Source: Cytidiella melzeri (Eukaryota > Basidiomycota > Agaricomycetes > Polyporales > Irpicaceae). From it: DNA of 64,000 bases. Of this stretch, positions 33,368-43,259 are shown piece by piece. Location of the stretch: positions 146,971-210,970 of the forward strand of contig JABYQR010000036.1 in the NCBI GenBank assembly GCA_022592445.1. The letters run 5' to 3'. Position 1 is the first letter of the stretch, and each line of letters opens with the position of its first letter. The notes under the pieces are model-generated. The model was not told where the DNA came from. It did no database searches and was given only the letters and a program-made list of their open reading frames with translations. The position numbers and the translations under genes were made by a program.

Positions 33368-34412
33368 TTAAAAGTCGGATATCATATCTTTAACGCCTGC
33401 CCAGTAGTCCTGGTCAACTCGCGTTCGTATTTCTTCCTTATTCAGCCAAGCAAAGTCCAGGATATTTTTCCCGTCAGGACGGGCTTGGCCTGCAAGAATA
33501 TGTGCCTTGTAGAAAAACAAGTAATCCTGAAGATGTTTGAGTGTCTGATATGAGCAAGACGCGTTTGCCGCATACCTGCAAGTTTTCTGCAGCCTTTGCT
33601 ACGGATGGTGCGCGGTACACGCCGATGGGATTCCGGCTCACGACCCATGTGTCCATCCCGACGCCAAATGGAGATCGGAGGTAATTTTGAACACTCTGTT
33701 TGGTCTTTAGCGACTACTTTGGACTTTGGATATCAAAAGGTACCTCGAACAAGTTTTCTCGCGTAGTGACAGGTGCTTGAGGGAACCTCCACCTTTCTTT
33801 CCCCGCATCGTCCTTTGCTAGCACAAGGAGATATACATTCCGAGGACCTTGCCTGTCCAGACTTTGAACATTGTTCGTACGGTCCGACTCGTGCTCCCGT
33901 GGCATTGTCTTCACTTCCTCCTGCTGTTGCATTTCCAGAGCAGAAAGAGCATCAGCACCATCCTCTTCCGACGCACGAGTCTCCTCCTCGGTTTTGATAC
34001 GAGGAGAAGGAGTTGCTGACCGCCCAAACGCTCGCCTATCCCGCTCTTGTTCCTCTTTGTCAAACTGAAGCTCTAGCTGTGTGCCGGGTTTGAAGTAGAA
34101 ATCATACGGTAGAGGATTATGGAGTGCTCGCTCGATACGTGCTTGGTATGCATAGTATGCGTTCTCGAAAGCAGTCGGTTTCCGGGTAAGGAGAGGATTC
34201 CTGTTGACGAGAACAGCCGTGTAAATAGCCACTTTCTGACCATCTTCCTTCTTGACCACTCGTTGTGGATCTGACGGGTAACGTGAAGGAGGAACGTCAG
34301 TGACGGTAGCCAGCGAACGAGAGCCTACGCGCGACTGTGCTGGAGGAAAAGGTCAACGCGCTGGGCTTTGGAAGCAAGAATTGGCAGCGTACTAGTCACT
34401 CGTATTCGACAT
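33368..34412 (-). CDS. MRPL46: Mitochondrial large ribosomal subunit protein mL46
   Basis: ATG at 34412 (MSNT) splices over a 60-nt intron to TQSRVGSRSLATVTDVPPSR. The main exon has VAIYTAVLVNRNPLLTRKPT and YYAYQARIERALHNPLPYDF, then KERWRFPQAPVTTRENLFE, the Nudix-like core of the L46 family. Further exons give SVQNYLRSPFGVGMDTWVVS, RNPIGVYRAP, DYLFFYKAHILAG and NILDFAWLNKEEI, ending at the TAA of 33368-33370. Between the two family blocks lies an acidic, low-complexity insertion of roughly 70 residues. Known function: structural protein of the mitoribosome central protuberance region. Four exons; no lesion. Confidence 0.9.
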
Positions 34413-34621
34413 GAGCCACGCACTGACCTCGCGAACATCCCAGCGCAAATCTCCCAAACGCAAAGAACGGTCGGGCGCAGAGCGATGGAATGCGGAAATT
34501 AGAATTTAGCAGTACGCGAATCACGTGCACCCGCCGCAGAGCATTGAGCGCCTACAATAAGCCCTCCGACAGGTCTGCTACTTCACCTCAGACGTCGAGC
34601 CCACCATAATTGAACGTCGCC

Positions 34622-36505
34622 ATGTCCGTCTCACTCGTCGCAAATTTCTTTCTCGACGATGCCTCGAACAAGATTCGTGTCAAACCAGTGCCATGGGATG
34701 TATGTGCGCGAGTTCGCTGCGTACCATCAGCCGAGTCGCTAACGCACCAGCTTCAAGGGATACCAGCGGGCAGATCTAATCACGTCTGAAGAGCTAGCCA
34801 TGATCAAGAAGGTGGACAAGCAGCCAAAGGCAAAGATAGAATCTTTGCTGCTGTCGGACGGACCAGCATATGCGCTTCTATATCTCCGTCTACTGAGCAA
34901 GCTGCAACGGGTAGACACACAGCACTGGATACTCGTTATGATCGCGGACATGCTGTCAGGTGAGTCTGCGGGATTCTCTCGAGTATTCTATAGCTCACGC
35001 TGAAACAGATCATGAAGAGCGAATAGCCCTATTCACTAGAGCTTCAGAAACTGATCCATCCTTTCCCTACGGACCTCTGTTACGGTGAGGATATGACACT
35101 CCAACAGGTTCTAGTCCGTTAATGCTCATGTAGGGCTCCACTAGAATGCTAGAGCAACATGATGAGTTTATACAACTGAAGACGACACAGATATTGACAG
35201 CTCTTTTGAGGTACGAAATTGGCACACCACTCTTGCTTGTCGGAGACTGATGTCTGTGGTCTCCAGTGCCGAGCCTGGCAAAAAGCAGCAACAATACTTA
35301 ACGCCCTTCCTCAACTCTTTGTCCACGTTCGTCGCACATCCTTTGCCGGACAAGCGCGATGTTGCGGTTCTTTGCCTGGAGGCCGTCCTACCCCGACAGG
35401 AATACCGCAAGGCTGTATGGAGCAGTCCAACTATCATTCCAGGGTACGTCAGATTACATGGGCAGATCCACGGAAAAATTCTTACACCGGAGTAGCTTGG
35501 TCGACATCCTACGTCGCAATCCTCCTCCACAAATGTGCTACCAGATTGGTTTCTGTTTCTGGCTGCTCACATTCGACACAGAGATATCAGAACAGATTAA
35601 TAAGTCAGCAGGTTGATTGGCGAATAACATGGACTCTGACCAATTTGCTGCACTCTAGGAAGTATGACATTATACCTCTCTTCATCGATATTGCAAAGGC
35701 TGCAGTCAAGGAGAAAGTTATACGAGTCATCGTCGCCACTTTCCGCGTGAGTTCTGTTATTATTCAGCCACGCCGAGGAAGACTGAGACGCTGTGCAGAA
35801 TCTCGTCGCCAAAGCGCCATCAGCAAACCTACCCGCTATGCTTGTGGCGAAACTGTTGCCGTTCGTCAAGAACCTTTCAACAAGAAAATGGACGGACGAA
35901 GATATTGTCGAGGACGTTCAATATCTCAGTGACGAGCTCACCGCAAGATTTGACAGTCTAACGTACGCCGTATTTGGAGTTCCCTACCGAATGACTTTGT
36001 TCAGCTAAAGGCGAGATTTTCCCCTAGAACATATGATGAATATAGCTCCGAGCTGTTGTCTGGACACTTGTCCTGGACGCCCGTGCACGAGTCGGATCTG
36101 TTCTGGAAAGAGAACGCCGTCAAGTTGAACGATAAGAGCTACGAGCAGCTAAAGTGAGGCGATGCCACTCACTCTCTTTACTGGGATACACTGATGGACA
36201 CTGATTTAAGGACTCTGATACGGCTGCTCCAAGAGTCGCCGGACCCCGTTGTGCTTGCTGTAGCAGCACACGATGTAGGACAATACGTGAAGCACTACGA
36301 ACGTGGCAAGAAGTGCGTTCCTCTTCTTCCAACACTTTGTCATTCCACCAGGGCTCTATCACTAACACACTGTTCTAGGGTCCTCACAGATCTGGGTGGT
36401 AAGACACGAGTGATGGAGCTGATGTCGCATGAGGACCCGGACGTTAGGTATCAGGCTCTCATCTCCGTTCAGCGGCTCGTCAGCCACCCTTGGGCGGCGG
36501 TTTGA
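34622..36505 (+). CDS. VMA13: V-type proton ATPase subunit H
   Basis: ATG at 34622 starts [20 protein letters not shown]. Exons join to [39 protein letters not shown] armadillo helices, [68 protein letters not shown] and [19 protein letters not shown]. The C-terminal domain shows [39 protein letters not shown] and [20 protein letters not shown], the most conserved part of subunit H. About nine exons. Subunit H links V1 to V0 and silences free V1. The protein is complete and intact. Confidence 0.95.
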
Positions 36506-37327
36506 GGGTTTGTGTTTGAGAGGAACTGTATGCGCCGGAAAATTTGTACGAAAACAGGAAGTGGAGGGATAATGGACGCTCTTTTGTGAATCGGCTTTGC
36601 GGTTGTCGGCAGACGCACGTACGCGTACACGCATACGTACACACGTACTTTGGAAATGCCAATGCAGTCGCTCGAGCTCGACCTTCCAGCTTGTACGTTG
36701 TGAAAACGAACATGTAGAGTAGCGACGAGCCTATTCGGGCTGCACTTACCTTCTGTCTCTCGCGACATCGCCCTCACGCAGAACCGAGACATCAAGTTTT
36801 CCCAAAACGCCGCTGCGACGTTGATTCTGACCGTCCATGGGATATGAAGTACACAGTACTACAAGAAAAAGAGAAATGAAAGGATGTGAACAGCGAGTGA
36901 TCCAAAACCCAGTGGTGTAGAGGAGCCCAGTGGCGGTAAGAAGAGGAGCATAGCTGTCAACGATGCTGCCACGCTGCTTCTATATAGTCAGCAGCGGTAG
37001 TAACAGAGTAGAACAGAAGAACAGCAGAACATTGGTATCGGCGACGGTGTTGTCAATAGAGGGAGAGAGAGAGAGAGGGAGGGAAGGTAACACTAGTAAA
37101 ACAATCTGGCGAAGAAGCGAAAACGAGCCTTGGGAAGGTTACTGAGAAACGACTGAGGTGTTTGCGAAATGGCTTTGTGCTTGAGAGGGTCAAGAGGGTC
37201 GAGAGGAAGTGGACGTTGACCGAGAGGTGGGAAAAGCGAAAGAGCAATCTGGGCACGATGCGCGAGGGCAGGCCCTGTGTAGCGTGTGTTGCGCATGCTC
37301 CATGAGGTAGAAAAGATGTGAAGGGCT
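36506..37327. other. Intergenic with alternating purine-pyrimidine tract and GA-rich tract
   Basis: The space between subunit H and the tetraspanin stop codon. A 36-bp strict purine-pyrimidine alternation lies at 36613-36648 and a GA-rich microsatellite at about 37057-37085. No gene was recognised. Confidence 0.6.
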
Positions 37328-38183
37328 TTAAACGAAACCCCGTCCGCCACGCTTGGCGTCGATCTTCCTGAATCGCTCGACTTCCATCCTCTGCAGATGC
37401 AATATAAGCACAAGGGGCATCGCAGACAGAGAAATAGAGGAAGACTGACCTGGTGAATGATACACAGCGACGCAAGGAACAAGCATATCAAGATAGCCAT
37501 GTACCCATAGATCGTGGTGAACACGTTGTTCAGCGTGAAATCAGTGAAGGCTGTGATGGGACCGACGCATGCAAACTCGGTTGGGTTCGAGAGATTGAAC
37601 TGAGGAGCGGTAGCGGCACAGAAACCGGAAGACAACTCCACTGTGTCATTGAATTCGAAATATCCGCAGCAGGAGAACTACGGTCGCGACGGATAAGTAA
37701 TTGATCCTTAAGTGCAATCTATGGTTGCCCTCTTGGCACATACCTTGTTCTGAATGTCTAATCTTGTCTGTGGCGGCACCGCCTTGAAGACTTCAAAGTA
37801 GTTCTGCCGTTGGTGGAGGGAGTAGAACCAGATCATGCTGCCAATGACGATGACCGCGATACCGTCGGCTATGAGCGCCCAGTTGAGGATGACCAGCCCG
37901 ATTGTGACATGGTTCTTCTGCAGCACTGCAAATACAGATATAACAAAGGTAACCAGAAGGAGAATTCCCAGCACCAGGCCAGCTAGCAAGTGGCAACAGT
38001 GAGTGTTTTGTCTAAGACAAAAGGCACTTGAGACGCACCAGTGAGGTCCATGACACTTAATGTAAAGTTGATCATCAAATTCGGCGCCCTCCATATGACT
38101 GACATGGCAATGGAGAGGGCGGACGCTGCAAAGAGCCACGCATCTACGAAGGCATAGAATCCGAGGAGACGTTTGGACACCAT
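37328..38183 (-). CDS. Tetraspanin-like four-TM membrane protein
   Basis: ATG at 38183 gives MVSKRLLGFYAFVDAWLFAA, the first membrane segment. Two more follow (VLGILLLVTFVISVFAVL; IGLVILNWALIADGIAVIVI). After an intron the large extracellular loop begins FSCCGYFEFND, containing the CCG signature, with further cysteines (GFCAATAP, EFACVGP). The fourth segment is YGYMAILICLFLASLCIIHQ, followed by a short basic tail ending GGRGFV at 37328-37330. The layout 3 TM - CCG loop - TM is that of tetraspanins; fungal members act in membrane organisation and infection-peg or fruiting development. The exact subfamily is uncertain. Confidence 0.83.
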
Positions 38184-38860
38184 GTTTTCGAACCTGCGAG
38201 ACGTTTACTAGCTATGGAAGGGTCAATGTCGCCGCTGCGGAGGACGACTGGGCCACGTACTGAGTGTATAGGGAAGCAGAAAGACGGGATTATTGACAAC
38301 GTGCTTGCACGCGAAAGGCTACTAGAGACAGCTAGTGGCTCGGGGGGGAGTGATGGAGGACGAGAGACGGGGCTCTTCCAGAGAGTAAGGATCGTGTTCA
38401 ACTGGCGGCCAAAGCACCAGGACGAAAGGAATGAATGTGGGACGTTCAACGTCTATGAAAGGGGCGGTCAGAGAACGAAGCGACGACGAAGAGAAAGGAG
38501 ATGGAAGAGAGAGAGAGAAAAGAGAAAGAGAGAGGGCTGCGCTCACCAGAGACAGCGTCTTGAGAGCAGCGTCGGCCTGATGGGAGACAGGATGCAAGAG
38601 AGCCAGAGAATGATGATCTGTCAATAACTGTCTCTGCAGATATCCTCGCGCTCTCGGCCGTCGCTATGGCCACCAGCGTGAACGAGGCAATATTCTCGAC
38701 CATGCTGCGTGATGCAGGGTCGCGGCCGTTGTCGTCGTCGTCGTTGTTGCCATTCGACAGCCTGTGGTAGACAACGCCTGGACCGTGCCGAGTCCGGATC
38801 ACTTCCAATATCTATCTCATTGCTAGCGGCGACCACGACGTCGACAGCGACAACCACGAC
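38184..38860. promoter_or_regulatory. Divergent promoter region of tetraspanin and MET8
   Basis: 677 bp separate the divergent start codons at 38183 (minus) and 38861 (plus). It contains purine-rich GA tracts near 38500-38540. Frames crossing it on both strands are low-complexity. Confidence 0.5.
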
Positions 38861-39712
38861 ATGGCACACGACATCTCTCAGCTCTCTGGCGGCTCGCTGC
38901 TTCTCGCCTGGCAGCTCAGAGACAAGCACGTACTCATCGTCGGCGGCGGCGACGTCGCGTCAGGTCGCATCGAGTCCGTTCTCGTCGCCGACGCAAAGAT
39001 CACCCTCATAGCACCCAAGCACGGCCTGCACAAGCTCACAAAACACTTTCTCGACGCAACAGACCGCATCACCCACCACGACCGCACCTTTGCTGGTCCC
39101 GCCGACCTCGTCGGCGTCGACATGGTCCTCACTGCCATAGACGACGTCGACCAATCAAGGGAGATATGCGCGCTGTGTCGACAACACAAGATACCGGTCA
39201 ACGTTGCAGACATCCCGCCCTCGTGCGACTTTTACTTTGGCTCACAGATTCGTTCGGGCCCACTCCAGATCATGATATCCACCAACGGCCAGTCTCCCAA
39301 GCTCGCCAACATCATCCGACGCAAGATTGAGGCATGCATTCCTGACCACGCAGGAGAGGCGATAGAGAAAGTCGGGCAGCTTAGGACCAAGCTCAGAGAA
39401 CGTGCGCCCGGTGTCGGCGGTGAGCTTGGAAAAAAGCGGATGCGGTGGATGATTGACGTCTGCAATTCGTGGGAGATGGAGGAGCTTGCACTGCTCGACG
39501 ACGAAATGATGCTGCGCCTCCTCAACGTCGGCTGGGAAAACAACAGGGTGCCGAAGCTGGACGAGGTCGGTCCTCATGTGAGGAAAGCATCATCGTTTGC
39601 AGCTGGTTCTGTCCCGTACTCTGTTACGCCCCTCGTTCCCATGATGCTTGGATTCTTTGCTGGTGTAGCAGCGACAGCTATCGTCGTGCACCGACTGGCG
39701 CAAAAGGCTTGA
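38861..39712 (+). CDS. MET8: Siroheme biosynthesis protein Met8 (precorrin-2 dehydrogenase/ferrochelatase)
   Basis: A single exon of 283 residues from ATG 38861. The N-terminal NAD-binding motif is VLIVGGGDVASGRIESVLVA. VNVADIPPSCDFYFGSQIRS and IMISTNGQSPKLANIIRRKI are the conserved Met8/CysG-B blocks around the catalytic aspartate. RMRWMIDVCNSWEMEELALL covers the helical C-terminal domain. Beyond the usual family end there is a hydrophobic segment (PLVPMMLGFFAGVAATAIVV) that would anchor the protein in a membrane. Known function: two steps from precorrin-2 to siroheme, the sulfite/nitrite reductase cofactor. Confidence 0.94.
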   Translation: MAHDISQLSGGSLLLAWQLRDKHVLIVGGGDVASGRIESVLVADAKITLIAPKHGLHKLTKHFLDATDRITHHDRTFAGPADLVGVDMVLTAIDDVDQSREICALCRQHKIPVNVADIPPSCDFYFGSQIRSGPLQIMISTNGQSPKLANIIRRKIEACIPDHAGEAIEKVGQLRTKLRERAPGVGGELGKKRMRWMIDVCNSWEMEELALLDDEMMLRLLNVGWENNRVPKLDEVGPHVRKASSFAAGSVPYSVTPLVPMMLGFFAGVAATAIVVHRLAQKA

Positions 39713-39999
39713 CCCATAGACATAGGTTCTCGGACACATATTTGGATAATCTCAAGGACTTTTATTCCATACCAGCATTGTACATACTATCCGCACCACA
39801 CCATTTCCGCACCTGCCTTCGAGTCCGTCTCTGATAATGCACGAAGCGGCAGCGAGGCTGTCCCAAACACCGAGTCAGTCGGTGTGACACGTATAAAGTA
39901 AGCGGTCGGCGTCACTCTCTCCGCATCTCTCTCTCTTTCTCGATCAGCCACCACCACCACACACTCACGCACTTTTCTCACTCACCTGAACATATCATT

Positions 40000-40690
40000 A
40001 TGAGCACTGACTGGGACAGCAAGATTGTTATTGGCTCCAAAGCCAAAGTGCCCAAAGTCACTAGGAACACCTCCGATCTCAATGGTACGTGTATCTGCTC
40101 ATCCGACCAAGCAAATGCATCTGACGATGCTGGTATGGCCACTCTGTAGCTGTACGTCTTCTCTTCTAGCACACAGTGTTTCCGTATTTATTCCCTTCTC
40201 CACTAGGCTCGCAGAGTCGGAGCCGTAGTAGCTACAGATAAGAAAGTGACAGGAGGTCTCAACAAAGCTCATCAGGGTAGGCGCACTCCCCCTTCTCCAA
40301 AGCATCGCCTCTCTGACTTTTGAAGCGCACCCTACCTAGGCACCGACCACCAACGAATAGCCAAACTCGACCGCGAGAACGAGGTCGCCCCGCCCTCCAA
40401 GATCCCGCCCAGCGTCGGGAAGGCCATCCAGACTGCCCGCCAGGAGAAGGAGCTCTCCCAGAAGGATCTGGCGCAAAAGGTCAACGAGAAACCGTCTGTG
40501 ATTCAGGACTACGAGTCTGGCCGCGCTATCCCCAATCCTCAGATCCTAGGCAAGCTGGAGAGGACGTTGGGCGTTAAACTGCGTGGTGCGTAGTCGCTTG
40601 TGTCTTGATGCCTGGTGAGGCAGTGTTTGACTGAGCGGCGTATTAGGTACGAACATCGGAGAGAAGCTAGGAGGGCCGAAGAAGTCGTAA
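40000..40690 (+). CDS. MBF1: Multiprotein-bridging factor 1, with an apparent 2-nt exon
   Basis: ATG at 40000 ([20 protein letters not shown]). The conserved family sequence NAARR...GAVVATDKK can only be formed by splicing 40000-40084, a 2-nt exon at 40150-40151, and 40207-40276. Further exons are 40340-40585 and 40647-40690. The total of 447 nt encodes 148 residues, close to yeast Mbf1 (151). The C-terminal helix-turn-helix is clear: [54 protein letters not shown], then [15 protein letters not shown]1 is a co-activator bridging TBP and bZIP factors and limits ribosomal frameshifting. Without the micro-exon the frame is wrong. Confidence 0.93.
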
Positions 40691-40972
40691 TCTTCACCTT
40701 CCTGTAACTGCACTTACGATGGATAGCAGCAGTCCTGCGGATTTCGATCTCATTCACATTTGTCTCCCAACATCGCCTCTCGTGCTCTCAGGAGTTGTTT
40801 CTTTGTAACAATTAGAACAGCGTCTGAATCACCTCAATTGACCTCCTCTTTCTCATGTTAGTCTACAGGGAAATTGTGTTGTTATGCGGTGAACAAGAAA
40901 ACAGAGTACACGAGGTTTGTCCGAGACGCAAATGCAGGGGGCGTGTTGTACATGAGTTGTGAGTGCGGTTGT

Positions 40973-42900
40973 TCATGATCCTTGATCACCTTCCGGAGAT
41001 CCCTACAAACGGACAACAATTGCGAACGCTTTAGTTCGGTGTCCCGTGATGAATGAAACAAAGCATGCACGGGACACTCACGTAGGAGATGTAGTCCGCG
41101 CTTTCGCATGCCTTGTACTCCTTGAGCAGTTCGTCTGCAGTCGCACTGTGTATTTTCGTCAGCTGTAAGATTCGCTAAACAGGGCGTGACCGACGTACCG
41201 AGCGTCGTCAAACTCCTCTAGTCCGTTTGCGAACAATTTCTCCTTCCTGTACTGATCAATGAACGCGTTGCGCTTTCGCAGACGGTCATACTGATCAATC
41301 ATCCGTTTGAATAGCTACAATCAACTCCAGTACATCCCCTTGCAAACAGTGATTGACATAGATTGGCTTACAGAAGCAATGCTCGTGTGATTCGCGAGCA
41401 TCAGTCCGCTCACACGGTGGTTCGTAGGCACGTACGGCGATTTACGCGTCAAGGCTACTTGAATGGATGCAGGTCCCCATGGTATGAAGTTTGCCAGCTG
41501 TCGCTCACGAATGCGCAACAAAGATTGGTGGACCTGCGTGGTTTTGTCAATGACATATTGACCAAGGAAGAGATGGTGCACAAACATCAGTGGGGTCGAC
41601 GTCTCCTTGGATAATGTTCAGTATCGAGATGTAGCATGCAGTCTTGCTGGGGACGGTGGAGACCATGCGGTTTTTGGGCTGCAGCAGCCGACGCATTACG
41701 TCCAACACGGTCGTACGACGGATAGGTTTCGCCTAGGCATATACCGTCAGGATATTTGATGCATCAATCGCGGTGCGAAGGAGTTGTCCGAATGTGTTGG
41801 GAGGCGGAGAAGGAGGAATGGCTCACCTTATCAATCTGATCGCTTGTAAAAGGTGTGTAGGACGTCATAAGGAAGTGGCAACGCGGTGTTGGGATGAGAG
41901 ATGCTATGATGCCTACGAGGTCGTTGTTCATGTAACCAGGATATCGAAGGGTTTGAGTTGAGGCGGCCATGACTGTAGATACCTAATTGAGGCAGTATCA
42001 AGTCATGATGTCAAACCGTAACTGCTTGTGTCGACATACTAGTTGATTTGTCTGGTCAAAAGTAGGCGTCTGGACGTGCAGTCGGTCAGCTGAAATACGC
42101 GCAAGTGCGCCATTGTCAAGCACGACGACAGAGTCTGCATGATTAGTCAAACGTCTGAGGGTCAGCAGCGCGTTGTACGGTTGCACAACGACGTCTCCTT
42201 CTTGCGCGTTCGGAAATACCGAGTACGTCTGAATGAGCTTTTTGGGGAACTTGTCGTTCAGCCGTTCGAGCATGAACGAGCCAAAACCAGATCCCGTCCC
42301 GCCTGCTATGGAATGCATGACCATAAACCCCTGTGCATAACAGTCAAATATAAAATAAGCTGACATTTAGAGTCGATCGTACCTCAAGAGAGTCACTTCC
42401 TTCCGCCTCTCTGTCTACCATTTCCATGACTTCTTCGTAATGCATCTCTCCTAGTGAATAACCATTTGCCCAGTTGTTGCCTGCACCACCACCGTCGCGT
42501 GATACGAAGATGTTCTCTGGGTTGTAGAGGTTTGCGTATGGCGATGCGAGTATATTGTTGATAACCTAAGGTATAACTTTTCGGGTCAAACACAATACTT
42601 TCGGCAGCCGTGAAAGACGCACTCGAGGTTCCAGGTCGACCAGAATAGCGCGGGGAATGTAGTGCTCATCGTCTGCCTGATAAAAGAACACGTCTTTACG
42701 ATCTCCACCCTCCGTCGCCCAGTCTTCTAGGATCCCCTCCTTCGATATGCCGTGTTCAGCACAAAGACGCTGCCAGAACACAGAACCCACTTCAAGCGCC
42801 TCAAGTCAGATTTCCGCGAAGGTCTTTTTCAAGCATCGATGGAACCCGCACTTTGGTTGCCGCACTGTCCCAGTTGCATCGTAACAATCTCGCGAGGCAT
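40973..42900 (-). CDS. TUB4: Gamma-tubulin
   Basis: ATG at 42900 gives [16 protein letters not shown], then over an intron [19 protein letters not shown]. Further blocks are [53 protein letters not shown], the tubulin GTP signature [76 protein letters not shown] and the C-terminal [18 protein letters not shown]...[14 protein letters not shown] near the end matches the gamma-tubulin tail. The model ends at the TGA of 40973-40975. About nine exons. It nucleates microtubules at the spindle pole body. No lesion seen; FDDARATA fits splicing of a short exon near 41150-41200. Confidence 0.93.
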
Positions 42901-43259
42901 GGCCGCTACTGTGTGTTGCTAATCAGCGCGTTATGATATTTCGTGTAATTGTCAGGGATGCTTCAAGCAGGAAAGTCTTCCAAGTCACTTATGAAACGCT
43001 GCGAGTGCTTCAAGACAACAATCTGGGTTTCTCTGTAGCGGAGACGACGAGAGCTGGCTGTGGCGGGAAGCAAGGAGCGCGATGCAGCGTGACGCGTGCA
43101 AAACGCGACAATCACGACGTGACATGCGTGGGCGGCGAATGATCAGGTCACACGTCACGTTCTTTCTGCTTCTGCTCTTCTCCTTGGCTGGGGCCACAGC
43201 TCTCCTCTTGACTCGTAACCTCGACAGTCCTCCCTCTGTCGAACGGCTTTTTGCTGGTT
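42901..43259. promoter_or_regulatory. Divergent promoter region of gamma-tubulin and the FG nucleoporin
   Basis: 359 bp between the two start codons. It holds a pyrimidine-rich patch near 43155-43215 just before the nucleoporin start. No TATA box recognised. Confidence 0.5.

Noticed and set aside
35219..35932. Plus-strand 237-codon frame across V-ATPase subunit H
   Set aside because: Runs through introns and exons of subunit H in another frame; the spliced family sequence accounts for the region.
37053..37475. Minus-strand frames at the GA tract
   Set aside because: Low-complexity Ser/Leu/Phe content from the GA microsatellite and overlapping the tetraspanin end.
40882..41211. Minus-strand 109-codon frame over the end of gamma-tubulin
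   Set aside because: It is out of frame with the conserved gamma-tubulin tail ADYISY; the spliced tail ending at 40973 is preferred.
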